Assembly: GCF_003435375.1 (NCBI RefSeq)
Contig: NZ_QWGL01000004.1
Location: 1-64,000 of the forward strand
Source: Clostridium sp. AM34-11AC
GTDB taxonomy: Bacteria > Bacillota > Clostridia > Lachnospirales > Lachnospiraceae
Direction of reading: 5' to 3'
Length of the DNA stretch: 64,000 bases
The notes under the pieces were generated by a model. It was not told where the DNA came from and searched no databases. It saw only the letters and a list, made by a program, of their open reading frames with translations. The translations under genes and the position numbers were made by a program. The number at the start of each line of letters is the position of its first letter. The stretch's first letter is position 1. Shown piece after piece: positions 22,304 to 31,113 of the stretch.

Positions 22304-23608
22304 TTAGTATCCTCTCTCTTCCTTCGCCTTCTCCGCAAACTCCGAATCCGCAAAGTTCATGATGACCTGTCCGAACATCTGGTTCGCGTTGTCGGTATCG
22401 CCCTTTGCCTTGTATACCATTCCCATGTTGTAGATGACTTCCGGGTTCTTATCGTTGAATTCCATATATCTCTCATAATAGCGGAGCGCTGAGTCGTAGT
22501 CCCCGACAGAGTTTGACTGGGCTGCTGCCGCCATAAGGACTGTCGGGGCGTTGGCATCCATGTCCGCCTTGATTTCATTTAAGATCGCCACAGAGCTGTC
22601 ATCCGTGATCTTCGACTGATCCATATCCACATAAGTCAGAACCGCCGTGTTCGTATCCCCTTTGCGGTACGCGTCCAGGATCTTTGCGAGCGCCGCGTAC
22701 TGGTTCACCGTGCTTCCGGAATCGCCCTTTAAGTCATTTAACTGGCCTTCCGCGTCCTCCTTCTGCTTCTGGTAATCCTCAACCTGGAGCTTCAACTTGT
22801 CCGTCTCCTGGTTCGCGATATTTAACTTATCCGTGTAGGACTGCATCTCCTGATTATGTTCATAGTTTAACGTTCGCTCCCTCGCCGGCATGATGAGGAA
22901 CACGACCATGACCGCACCCAGGACAAGACCAATACCGATGTTGATGATGGACTGCCAGCCCGTGTTCTCCTTGTAGGTCGGAGGCAGAATAACGTCATCG
23001 TCCTGCATCTCCCTGTGGGAAAACGCGTTCTTCATCTTCCGTTTCTCGACCTCCGCCTTGCCGGTCCGGCTCTTTACGTATTCCATGTACCGGGTGGCTT
23101 TCTCGTTATTGTTATCGATCTGAAGTACCTTGAACAGGGATTTTCCGGCTTTCGTGTAGTCCCCGTGCTCCATGTAGAGAAGCGCCAGAAGCAGATGCGC
23201 TTTCACGAAATTCGGCTTCTCGTCGACAATCCTCTTAAGCTGCAGGACCGCCAGATCATCACTGTCATTCTGGGCATAGAATAATGCCTGATTGAACTTC
23301 TTTACCATCTGGCTTGCGATCTCAAGCTGTCCCGGCTTTCTCTGGACCTCATCGAGGTAATAGTCTGCCCGGTTTCCGTCCGGCTGGAGATTGATGCTGA
23401 TGACCCACTGGATCAGCGCATCTGACGTCTCACCCATCTCGTAAAAGATCAGTCCAAGAAGGTTTCTGGCATCTGTGTGGTATTTATTAAACTGCAGGGC
23501 GCGTTTTAAGAATCTCGCCGCCCCGGAAAGGTTTCTCTCCTTTGCCATTTCCAGACCGCGGTTGTAGTAGCTGTTGGCCGCGTACTGGATCTTCTGCATC
23601 TCATCCAT
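22304..23608 (-). CDS. TPR-repeat membrane protein
   Basis: A 434-residue protein. TPR repeats fill about 8-185 (NLLGLIFYEMGETSDALIQW, LLALLYMEHGDYTKAGKSLF). A membrane segment lies at about 222-243, a coiled coil at about 250-300, and more TPRs at the C-terminus (VIYNMGMVYKAKGDTDNANQMFGQVI). TPRs on both sides of one membrane segment suggest a scaffold spanning the membrane. It follows a small conserved protein 3 bp upstream. Exact role unknown. Confidence 0.7.
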   Translation of the reverse strand: MDEMQKIQYAANSYYNRGLEMAKERNLSGAARFLKRALQFNKYHTDARNLLGLIFYEMGETSDALIQWVISINLQPDGNRADYYLDEVQRKPGQLEIASQMVKKFNQALFYAQNDSDDLAVLQLKRIVDEKPNFVKAHLLLALLYMEHGDYTKAGKSLFKVLQIDNNNEKATRYMEYVKSRTGKAEVEKRKMKNAFSHREMQDDDVILPPTYKENTGWQSIINIGIGLVLGAVMVVFLIMPARERTLNYEHNQEMQSYTDKLNIANQETDKLKLQVEDYQKQKEDAEGQLNDLKGDSGSTVNQYAALAKILDAYRKGDTNTAVLTYVDMDQSKITDDSSVAILNEIKADMDANAPTVLMAAAAQSNSVGDYDSALRYYERYMEFNDKNPEVIYNMGMVYKAKGDTDNANQMFGQVIMNFADSEFAEKAKEERGY

Positions 23609-23611
23609 ATA

Positions 23612-23755
23612 TTACTTTTCCTTTTTGATATCCTTCATGATGTCCATCATAATATCTGCCATATCTGTGAGATCGCTTTTTACGATGGCGTCGCTGACCG
23701 CCTCCACCTCAAGACTCGGCTTGAAGCGCTCGATCTCTTCCTCAAAGTTGATCAT
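23612..23755 (-). CDS. Small conserved protein upstream of the TPR gene, 47 aa
   Basis: MINFEEEIERFKPSLEVEAVSDAIVKSDLTDMADIMMDIMKDIKKEK-type protein; AAAGGAGG lies 8 nt before the ATG. It is acidic and amphipathic, and sits 3 bp before the TPR gene, so the two probably act together. No function known. Confidence 0.65.
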   Translation of the reverse strand: MINFEEEIERFKPSLEVEAVSDAIVKSDLTDMADIMMDIMKDIKKEK

Positions 23756-23896
23756 TTTTCTTCCTCCTTTGGTGTCCCGGCAGCAGCATACTGTCACCGG
23801 AACTCACCGCATGTCAATCTGCACCTGAAAATGCTCTGTTGATCAGTTCTGCGGTTCCCTGTTCTGCTTTATTTGCCGCATACCGGAACGGTCCGG

Positions 23897-25252
23897 TTAA
23901 CTTGTGCTTTTGCTGATCTGTTCCTTTACTTCCCCCGCAAGATACAGTGACCCCGCGATAAGCGAAAGATCCCGTTCCCCATGCAGGCCAAGCAATTCCT
24001 TCACGGCATGTTTCACATCCCGGCTCACCCGGTACTCCGTCTCTTCTCCATATTCCGCCCGCAACTTTTCTGCCGCCGCTTCCAAATCCTCCACGGAGAG
24101 GGTCCGGTGTGACTCCATTTTCGATAAGATCCACAGATCCGGTTTCAGCCGCTCTGCAATCTCACGCAGCATCCGTTGATGATCCTTGTCCGCGGAGACC
24201 GCAAACAGGATCCGCACATGATCCGGCTTCCGAAGTTCCTTTAATCTGCAGGCCGCGTCGAGAAATGCCCGGATCCCATCCGCATTGTGGGCCCCGTCGA
24301 GGTAGACACCAGTGCTGATCTCCTCCATTCTTGCAGGCCATTTTGCCTTTTTTACTCCCTCTGCCGCCTGTCCAGGCGCCACCGGAAGTCCGGAAACCTC
24401 CAATGCCCGGATCGCCAGAGCTGCGTTCATGAGCTGGTAGGGAGCTGCAAATGGGATCTCAAACAAAATCTCTTCACCACGATAGGAAAAGCTCATTTCC
24501 TGATGTCCTGCCACGCCCGGATCCGGAGATTTTACGAGACAAGGCCGGATCCCGCGACAGACTTCATCCGGCGTCACTGGAAATCCTTCAGATTTCATCT
24601 CCTTTGCTTTCGCAAAGATCACCGCCGCTGCTTCCGATGAACTGTCATCATACACCACAGGACGCCGGGACTTTATGATCCCCGCTTTATGTGCCGCGAT
24701 CTCCGGGATCGTGGATCCTAAAAACGCTGTATGATCGATGCTGATGGACGTGATGACGGAGACAAGCGGATTTTCCACAACATTCGTCACATCGTAAGTT
24801 CCGCCCATTCCTGTCTCTAACACGAGCACCCTCACACCCGCGTTCCGGAATATGCAGAGTCCCATGTAAAATAAAAATTCAAAATAGGTGGGATGGGGCT
24901 CTCCTCTCCTTTCCCATATCCTGCAGGCATGCTGTACCTCCAGGAATGCCCTGATAAATTCCGGCTCCGGGACCATCTCCCCATTTATAAGGAACCGCTC
25001 CCGGATATCCACAAGATGGGGGGACAAGAATGACCCACAGGGAATTTTTGCTTCCCGGATCATGGAAGTAAGGAATGCGCAGACGGAACCTTTTCCGTTG
25101 GTTCCCGCCACATGGATCACTTGAAATTTCCGGTCCGGTTCTCCAAGAATACCAAGAAATTCCCGTACTTTTAAAAGACTGCTCTTTTTTCTCGCATATC
25201 CCGGGATCGCCTCGATCTGATCCCAGACTTCCTGCATCGTTATGTACTCCAA
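23897..25252 (-). CDS. folC: Folylpolyglutamate/dihydrofolate synthase
   Basis: A Mur-ligase-family enzyme of about 451 residues. The P-loop GTNGKGS (near 52) and the LVLETGMGGTYDVTN metal region are FolC hallmarks. It adds glutamates to folates (and may make dihydrofolate). AGGAGG lies 7 nt before a TTG at 25252. An ATG at 25237 is an alternative start. It is downstream of valS with a 350-bp gap, so probably transcribed on its own. Confidence 0.88.
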   Translation of the reverse strand: MEYITMQEVWDQIEAIPGYARKKSSLLKVREFLGILGEPDRKFQVIHVAGTNGKGSVCAFLTSMIREAKIPCGSFLSPHLVDIRERFLINGEMVPEPEFIRAFLEVQHACRIWERRGEPHPTYFEFLFYMGLCIFRNAGVRVLVLETGMGGTYDVTNVVENPLVSVITSISIDHTAFLGSTIPEIAAHKAGIIKSRRPVVYDDSSSEAAAVIFAKAKEMKSEGFPVTPDEVCRGIRPCLVKSPDPGVAGHQEMSFSYRGEEILFEIPFAAPYQLMNAALAIRALEVSGLPVAPGQAAEGVKKAKWPARMEEISTGVYLDGAHNADGIRAFLDAACRLKELRKPDHVRILFAVSADKDHQRMLREIAERLKPDLWILSKMESHRTLSVEDLEAAAEKLRAEYGEETEYRVSRDVKHAVKELLGLHGERDLSLIAGSLYLAGEVKEQISKSTS

Positions 25253-25404
25253 GAAATCGCCTCCTGTTGTGACCTGCAATCGGAACGCTGTCTGGCGTTA
25301 TTCTCGGTACAGAAAATATATGCCGTAAACGGCAGCGTTTCTTTCACTTATGATACCTGTTTATGGTATTTTTTGCAACCAGAACATGTCGGAAAGATTC
25401 GACA

Positions 25405-25470
25405 GGATTGCTGTATCCTACGGTATTTTGTGAACGAAAAAATGCTGTATGATACAGTGGCGGCAGCAGT
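25405..25470. repeat. Diverged partial copy of the MITE-like element
   Basis: GCTGTAT...TTTTGTGAACGAAAAAAT...GATACAGTGGCGGCAG runs parallel to 41126-41186 (ACTGTAC...TTTTCTGAACTGAAAATT...AATACAGTGGCGGTAG). The central 20 bp agree at 17 positions. The outer ends are lost. Confidence 0.55.
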
Positions 25471-25483
25471 CTGCTCCTCCCAT

Positions 25484-25522
25484 AAAATGAACAGCCACAG
25501 GCCATAAAACCTGCGGCTGCCC
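25484..25522 (-). terminator. Terminator of valS
   Basis: CAGCCACAGG (25492-25501) pairs with CCTGCGGCTG (25510-25519) with one mismatch. A T-rich tail follows on the reverse strand. Confidence 0.6.
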
Positions 25523-25604
25523 TGACAGCAGGTCATGTTCCACCCGCTGTCCTTTCCTGCTGAAACCATTCAGCACTTTCATGCCATGGTCATATTTTCA
25601 TCGA

Positions 25605-28256
25605 TTACTTACCAAGCTGAGCCAGACGAGTCTTTACCTGCTCCATCATCTCGGTGTACTTCTGGAGTTTTGCCTTCTCCTCATCGATCTTCGCCTGCGG
25701 TGCCTTGCTTACGAACTTTTCGTTTGCAAGCATTCCGTTTACGCGGGCAAGCTCTTTTGTGAGGCGCTCTTCTTCCTTCTTTAAGCGCTCGGTCTCCTTC
25801 TCGATGTCGACAAGCTCAGCGAACGGCATATAGATCGCTGCCTTCGGGATCACTGCGGATACAGCGTCCTCACCGATTCCTGTCTTATCCTTCTGGATCA
25901 CTACCTCACTGGCGGAAGCAAGGGTACTGAAGAATACACGGCTGTTCTCGAAGATATCCGTGAGATCGGCATCCTCAGTCACAACAAATACTTTTGCCTT
26001 TCTGCTCGGCGGAACGTTCATGGATGTGCGCACATTACGGATCGCGCGGACAGCCTCTTTGATGACCTCTACCGCGTGCTCGTCTGCCGCGAAGTTCCAC
26101 TCTTCCTTATATACCGGCCAGGAGGAGATCATGATGGACGGCTCCTCATCCTGTAAATTGCAGAAGATCTCTTCTGTGATAAACGGCATGAACGGATGTA
26201 AGAGCTTTAAGGAATTGATCAGAACCGTCTTTAAGGTCCAGATCGCAGCCGCCTTCGTCCGGTCCTCATCGTTCCAGAGACGCGGTTTTACCATCTCGAT
26301 ATACCAGTCACAGAATTCCTCCCATACGAAGTCGTAGACCTTCTGGAGAGCGATTCCAAGCTCGTACTTGTCCATGTTTTCCGTTACTTCCTTCGCGAGG
26401 TCATTGACCTTGGAGAGGATCCATTTATCTGCTGCCGTGAGGTCTGTAAGCTTTGCCTCGCCTGCCGGCGCTTTCTCGATATTCATCATGATGAAACGGC
26501 TCGCGTTCCATACCTTGTTTGCGAAGTTTCTGCTGGCCTCGACTCTCTCCCAGTAGAAACGCATATCGTTGCCCGGTGCATTTCCTGTCATAAGTGTCAT
26601 ACGGAGAGCATCCGCGCCGTACTTGTCGATCACCTCTAACGGATCAATACCGTTTCCTAAGGACTTACTCATCTTGCGTCCCTGAGAATCGCGGACAAGA
26701 CCATGGATCAGGACAGTGTTGAACGGGCACTCGCCTGTCTGCTCAAGTCCCGAGAATACCATACGGATAACCCAGAAGAAGATGATATCGTATCCGGTAA
26801 CGAGAACGTCGGTCGGATAGAAGTACTTCATCTCATCGGTTTCCTTCGGCCAGCCCAGTGTAGAGAACGGCCATAACGCGGAGGAGAACCAGGTATCAAG
26901 GGTGTCCTCATCCTGCTTTAAATGTGTGCAGCCGCACTTCGGGCACTTCTCCGGCATCATCTTCGCAACCGTCATCTCACCGCACTCTTCACAGTAGTAA
27001 GCCGGGATCCTGTGTCCCCACCAGAGCTGTCTGGAGATACACCAGTCGCGGATCCCCTCAAGCCAGTGGAGATATGTCTTACCGAAGCTCTCCGGAACGA
27101 ATCTTAATTTGCCGCTCTTTAATGCCTCGATGGCCGGTTTTGCCATCTCATCCATCTTTACGAACCACTGCGGTTTTACCATCGGCTCTACGGTTGTGCC
27201 GCAGCGGTCATGGGTACCAACGTTGTGGCTGTGCGGAACGATTTTCACGAGAAGGCCCATTTCCTTTAAGTCCTCGACCATGGCTTTTCTCGCCTCGTAG
27301 CGGTCCATGCCGAAGTACTTGCCCGGAACATTGATGGTCGCGTCATCGTTCATGATGCAGATCTCTTCCAGATTGTGGCGTTTTCCGACCTCGAAGTCGT
27401 TCGGGTCGTGGGCCGGTGTGATCTTTACGCAGCCGGTTCCGAATTCCTTGTCAACATACTCGTCGGCGATCACCGGGATCTCGCGGTCTGTGAGTGGAAG
27501 CTTTAACATCTTTCCGATGATGTCTTTGTAACGCTCGTCCTCCGGGTTTACAGCAACGGCTGTATCGCCGAGCAGTGTCTCCGGTCTCGTTGTGGCGATC
27601 TCGACAAATCTTCCCTCTTCGCCCACGATCGGGTAGTTGATGTGCCAGAAGAAGCCGTCCTGCTCCTTGTGCTCTACCTCAGCATCGGAGATGGATGTCT
27701 TGCAGACCGGACACCAGTTGATGATCCTGGATCCCTTGTAGATATATCCTTTTTCATAAAGGCGTGTAAATACTTCTAAAACAGCCTCAGAACAGCCTGC
27801 GTCCATGGTGAAACGCTCTCTGTCCCAGTCAGCGGAGGAGCCGAGCTTGTGGAGCTGTTTGATGATCCTTGTGCCGTACTCATCTTTCCATTTCCAGGCC
27901 TCTTTTAAAAATCCCTCACGTCCAAGGTCATTCTTGTTGATGCCCTCTTTTTTTAACTTGTCGATGACCTTGACCTCGGTAGCGATCGCCGCATGGTCTG
28001 TTCCCGGCTGCCAGAGTGCCTCATAACCCTGCATTCTCTTGTAACGGATCAGGATATCCTGCATCGTATTGTCGAGGGCATGTCCCATATGGAGCTGTCC
28101 TGTAATATTCGGCGGCGGCATTACGATCGTAAACGGCTTTTTGCCCTCGCGTCTTCCTCTCTCCGCGTCAGCGTGGAAATATTTGTTGTCCAGCCATTTC
28201 TGGTACAGACGGTCCTCAATGTCCGCCGGATTGTAGGTCTTTTCCAGTTCTTTCAT
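25605..28256 (-). CDS. valS: Valyl-tRNA synthetase
   Basis: An 883-residue class I synthetase, complete: HIGH motif ([12 protein letters not shown], about 55-66), editing CP1 domain with its zinc-type Cys pairs, KMSKS ([10 protein letters not shown], about 525), anticodon-binding domain and the C-terminal coiled-coil arm typical of ValRS (about 815-883). It charges tRNA-Val. AAGGAG precedes the ATG. Transcription is under the T-box leader at 28696-28960, which reads GUA (Val). Confidence 0.96.
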   Translation of the reverse strand: MKELEKTYNPADIEDRLYQKWLDNKYFHADAERGRREGKKPFTIVMPPPNITGQLHMGHALDNTMQDILIRYKRMQGYEALWQPGTDHAAIATEVKVIDKLKKEGINKNDLGREGFLKEAWKWKDEYGTRIIKQLHKLGSSADWDRERFTMDAGCSEAVLEVFTRLYEKGYIYKGSRIINWCPVCKTSISDAEVEHKEQDGFFWHINYPIVGEEGRFVEIATTRPETLLGDTAVAVNPEDERYKDIIGKMLKLPLTDREIPVIADEYVDKEFGTGCVKITPAHDPNDFEVGKRHNLEEICIMNDDATINVPGKYFGMDRYEARKAMVEDLKEMGLLVKIVPHSHNVGTHDRCGTTVEPMVKPQWFVKMDEMAKPAIEALKSGKLRFVPESFGKTYLHWLEGIRDWCISRQLWWGHRIPAYYCEECGEMTVAKMMPEKCPKCGCTHLKQDEDTLDTWFSSALWPFSTLGWPKETDEMKYFYPTDVLVTGYDIIFFWVIRMVFSGLEQTGECPFNTVLIHGLVRDSQGRKMSKSLGNGIDPLEVIDKYGADALRMTLMTGNAPGNDMRFYWERVEASRNFANKVWNASRFIMMNIEKAPAGEAKLTDLTAADKWILSKVNDLAKEVTENMDKYELGIALQKVYDFVWEEFCDWYIEMVKPRLWNDEDRTKAAAIWTLKTVLINSLKLLHPFMPFITEEIFCNLQDEEPSIMISSWPVYKEEWNFAADEHAVEVIKEAVRAIRNVRTSMNVPPSRKAKVFVVTEDADLTDIFENSRVFFSTLASASEVVIQKDKTGIGEDAVSAVIPKAAIYMPFAELVDIEKETERLKKEEERLTKELARVNGMLANEKFVSKAPQAKIDEEKAKLQKYTEMMEQVKTRLAQLGK

Positions 28257-28384
28257 GGTCTTCTCCTTAAAACTTTATCAACATGTTTCTTTTTTGTAAC
28301 TGCAAAAATGTGGAGCAGTTACTGCTTTTCAATTTACTTTTTTATTATCAGCGCAAAATGCGCAGACTCACAAAATCATCTCGT

Positions 28385-28594
28385 TTACATCTGTTTTCTT
28401 ACAACAGCGTACTCATCATCTGCCTGGTAAAAACCGCAGGAAAAGTCACTTCCGCGGAGGAACGCGGACATCTCGTCCTCGTCGAGATCTGCCTCACAGA
28501 CATAATATCCATACTCGTCATCATATGTGTAAAAGGCGCAGGTCTCGCAGTTCGTGATCCGTACTTTTTTCTGTTTTGCATCTTTTTTTACCAT
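28385..28594 (-). CDS. Small Cys-rich protein between T-box and valS
   Basis: A 69-residue protein. CETCAFYTYDDEYGYYVCEADLDEDEMSAFL and a further Cys (FSCGFYQADDEY) give four Cys of a likely metal site. It resembles a small DUF (DUF6472-type) widespread in Clostridia. The start is the second of two adjacent ATGs, with GAGGAG upstream. It lies in the valS operon, so it is under the same tRNA-Val control. Function unknown. Confidence 0.68.
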   Translation of the reverse strand: MVKKDAKQKKVRITNCETCAFYTYDDEYGYYVCEADLDEDEMSAFLRGSDFSCGFYQADDEYAVVRKQM

Positions 28595-28695
28595 CATGTA
28601 CTCCTCTCGAAAGGCTGCTGCTGTGCGCCTGCCGGGCACTCCCTCAGCTGCTGCCAACATTCGTAATCCGGGCTATCGCCCTGCTTACTCATATA

Positions 28696-28960
28696 AGAAA
28701 AGCCCTCTGCACTCTCATGCAAAGGGCGAATCACCGCGTTACCACCTTTATTTACTGTCCGGATCCAGAACGATCCTCCAAACAGCATCTCTTCGTTCTT
28801 AACGAGGTCTCTCCCCGGGAACAGCTACTTTTTATTTCACCATTCCGGCTCCGAAGCTACCTTCCATTTTTGCATTCCCGGACCGACTTCCAGCCTGTGA
28901 TCAGTCCTCTCTGAAGGTGCAGAAAATGTACTCCTCTTCTTCCCAGCCTTTCTTATATTC
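28696..28960 (-). ncRNA. T-box leader, valine specifier GUA
   Basis: On the reverse strand: AGTA near 28928-28931, AGAGAG, GGCTGGAA, the specifier context GGAAG-GTA-GCTTCGGAGC (GTA at 28858-28860), the T-box core AAGGTGGTAACGCGG (28734-28748) and a terminator hairpin GCCCTTTGC/GCAGAGGGC with TTTTCTT (about 28697-28727). The specifier codes Val, in line with valS downstream. Uncharged tRNA-Val should favour the antiterminator. Confidence 0.9.
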
Positions 28961-29032
28961 CATGGAGCAGGTCTCTTTATCAGCCGCCTGTTCCATATCA
29001 CGGTCATCTGATTTTTCCGGCCGCTCTTACAT

Positions 29033-29061
29033 AATATAGTAGAATCCTGATAAAATGTCAA
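29033..29061 (-). promoter_or_regulatory. SigA promoter of the valS leader
   Basis: TTGACA (29056-29061), a 17-bp spacer and TATATT (29033-29038) on the reverse strand. It lies 70 bp upstream of the T-box stem I. Confidence 0.75.
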
Positions 29062-29067
29062 GGGAAA

Positions 29068-29877
29068 CTACAGCATTCTCCTGTATTCCATCTTCCACTG
29101 ATTCAGGATATCCCCCGCCGCTGCGATCCGGCCAGCCGGGTCTTTCTCGAATACGGCGGCAAGCTTCAGCGTCTCCGGCGCCTTCTCTGACTCTTCTCTC
29201 GCCTCTTCCACTTCTTTATTCCAGACTTCCTTATCGTCCTCCCCGATCATCTCCCGGAATTTATCCTTAAGCGAAAGCTCCGGATTCAGTATCGTGAGGA
29301 AGTACATGCGTTTCACATACTCCGCCTCCGGCTTCGCATTCCAGGCATTCTCGTAGGCATGCATAGCTTTCTGGTAACAGAAGAGTTTCGCGTAGCAGGC
29401 CGCGATATTGTTCCAGACTTTTCCCCGGAAATCCCCGGAGAGATGGCGTCCGGCCCCATCTAAGGTCTGCTCGTAGATCGTGACCGCTTTTCCGAAAAGA
29501 TCCAGACCATAGAAATAATCTGCGCGGCGCTTCTCGTACTCTTCCTCTGAGAGTTTTTTCAGTCCGTTCACGGTCTGTCGGTAAGCCGCCTGCTCCTTTG
29601 GGGTATAGTAATTACATTCCTTGAGGATCAGGTACAGAATCTCCTCCGTCGCCCCGTGGCTGTCCAACCATTTTTCCACCCGTTCCGCGAGAAACGGCAT
29701 CCGAAGCTCACTTCTTAAAAACTCAGTCAGGCGTTTATCAATAAATCCCTCCAGCACCAGCAGCGGATTGTTGTAGATCACATAGCAGAGCTCCTGGGAG
29801 GAGTAGAGATGGATCCCAAGATCCTCGATATAAAGCGGAACCGTTACCGGTTCCTGTCTGCAGAGAATCAGGCTCAT
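29068..29877 (-). CDS. Helical protein, third gene of the DUF5717/DUF5716 operon
   Basis: A 269-residue protein, mostly alpha-helical with TPR-like helix pairs (VWNNIAACYAKLFCYQKAMHAYENAWNAKPEA, about 165-196). Its ATG overlaps the stop of the actin-like gene (ATGA), so the two are coupled. No known family name was recalled. It probably acts with the other two proteins. Confidence 0.6.
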   Translation of the reverse strand: MSLILCRQEPVTVPLYIEDLGIHLYSSQELCYVIYNNPLLVLEGFIDKRLTEFLRSELRMPFLAERVEKWLDSHGATEEILYLILKECNYYTPKEQAAYRQTVNGLKKLSEEEYEKRRADYFYGLDLFGKAVTIYEQTLDGAGRHLSGDFRGKVWNNIAACYAKLFCYQKAMHAYENAWNAKPEAEYVKRMYFLTILNPELSLKDKFREMIGEDDKEVWNKEVEEAREESEKAPETLKLAAVFEKDPAGRIAAAGDILNQWKMEYRRML

Positions 29878-31100
29878 AATGTCACCTCCTGACGGACCAC
29901 CGCGTCCGTTTTCGGGAACAGTTCCCCAAATCCCTGGTCCGTGAGCTTGACCACCATGGTCTTCTCATCTAAGAATCCCACAGCCACCCGGATCTTCGTC
30001 GTCTTATTCGGGCGCTCCGGAAATCCCTCAAGAGGGATCTTCACGGTCCTTTTTTTCTTTGGCTCCTGCTGCGGTGTGATCGTAAAGCAGATCTCTTTCT
30101 CCCCGTCCGGGATCACTTCCACCACACTTCTCGCCTCGTACCAGCTCTCACCGGCGGATGCCAGACTGATCTCCGTCTTTGTATCCCGCTTCATAACCTC
30201 CAGAGAGACTGTGGACTTTAATTTTCCCTCGCAGAGACATACAAAGGATCCGGAACCGCTCTCGTTTAAGTAATCCTCAGCCTTCATGGCCGCACCTTTT
30301 GCGAAGATGGCTGTCTCCACGAAGACTCTTCTCCGGTTGCAGATCTGCCTCATAAATTCCGGCGCCCAGTCGGTTCTCGCGAAACCTTTTCCCGTCAGGA
30401 AGATCGAGGAAAAGATCTTTTTCTGTAAAAACCGTTCTCCACAGGCACACAGGATCTTGTCTGCCATCTTTGCCCCGGAGCCTGTATCGAGAACGCTGAG
30501 GCTGAAACCCTCTTCCAGCTCCTCATGCTCCGCGATGGCTGTCATCCGGCGCGGTCCTCTCGTGACCTTCAGTTCATAGTAACGCAGGTCCTCATCGGAT
30601 AAGGAAAACATGCCAACCTGACCGCCCCAGACATCTCTTCTCTGGTTCAGCACATAGTAGACGAAGCATTCCGTGTGGCTTGCGATATGGACATTTCCTC
30701 TCGGGATCCCAAGAGCTTCTACGCTGGCCGTAAGTCCCTCCAAAAGCTTCATCTCCAAATTTTTGAGGCTGATGACCAGCTCATCGATCCTCTGTCCGGC
30801 ATACTCCGCACGCACCATGGCGAGGATGCTGCCTAAAAATCTCTGCAGCAGTTCCATTCCACCGTACTTTACGCCTCCAATGGTGGATGTTCCTTCTTTT
30901 GCTGCCAGGCTTAGGAGCTTATCAACGATGACGCCCTCGCCCACCAGCGTATATTTATATGCATCTTCCCCCACATACCACTCTTCCGCGGATTTTTTTC
31001 TGCAGATGACGGTCGGGAGCATCCACGCCTCCTCACGGCCCAGAACAGCCGCCTGAGTGTAGGTATCACAGAGGTCGATGCCAACGATCAGTTTCTCCAT
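29874..31100 (-). CDS. Actin/Hsp70-like protein (DUF5716-type)
   Basis: A 408-residue protein. IVGIDLCDTYTQAAVL (5-20) reads as the phosphate-1 loop of the actin/Hsp70 ATPase fold, and LDTGSGAK (about 210) as a second phosphate loop region. The C-terminal about 120 residues are a beta-rich part. It is thought to match the family DUF5716 found in Lachnospiraceae. The ATPase role is inferred from the fold. It lies 13 bp after the giant gene. Confidence 0.62.
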   Translation of the reverse strand: MEKLIVGIDLCDTYTQAAVLGREEAWMLPTVICRKKSAEEWYVGEDAYKYTLVGEGVIVDKLLSLAAKEGTSTIGGVKYGGMELLQRFLGSILAMVRAEYAGQRIDELVISLKNLEMKLLEGLTASVEALGIPRGNVHIASHTECFVYYVLNQRRDVWGGQVGMFSLSDEDLRYYELKVTRGPRRMTAIAEHEELEEGFSLSVLDTGSGAKMADKILCACGERFLQKKIFSSIFLTGKGFARTDWAPEFMRQICNRRRVFVETAIFAKGAAMKAEDYLNESGSGSFVCLCEGKLKSTVSLEVMKRDTKTEISLASAGESWYEARSVVEVIPDGEKEICFTITPQQEPKKKRTVKIPLEGFPERPNKTTKIRVAVGFLDEKTMVVKLTDQGFGELFPKTDAVVRQEVTL

Positions 31101-31113
31101 TTATTTGCCCTCA

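Larger units (their letters stand above)
25253..25604. other. folC-valS spacer with a repeat relative
   Basis: No gene. It holds a diverged copy of the MITE-like sequence seen upstream of clpP (about 25405-25470) and the valS terminator (25484-25522). Confidence 0.55.

Noticed and set aside
23814..24134. Reverse ORF of 106 codons overlapping folC
   Set aside because: It is a frame shadow of the folC end with Gly/Arg-rich composition and no ribosome site.
28296..28322. GTAACTGC/GCAGTTAC hairpin between the small Cys protein and valS
   Set aside because: A perfect 8-bp stem, but A-rich instead of T-rich after it on the coding strand, so not a terminator; kept only as a possible relative of the palindromic element.
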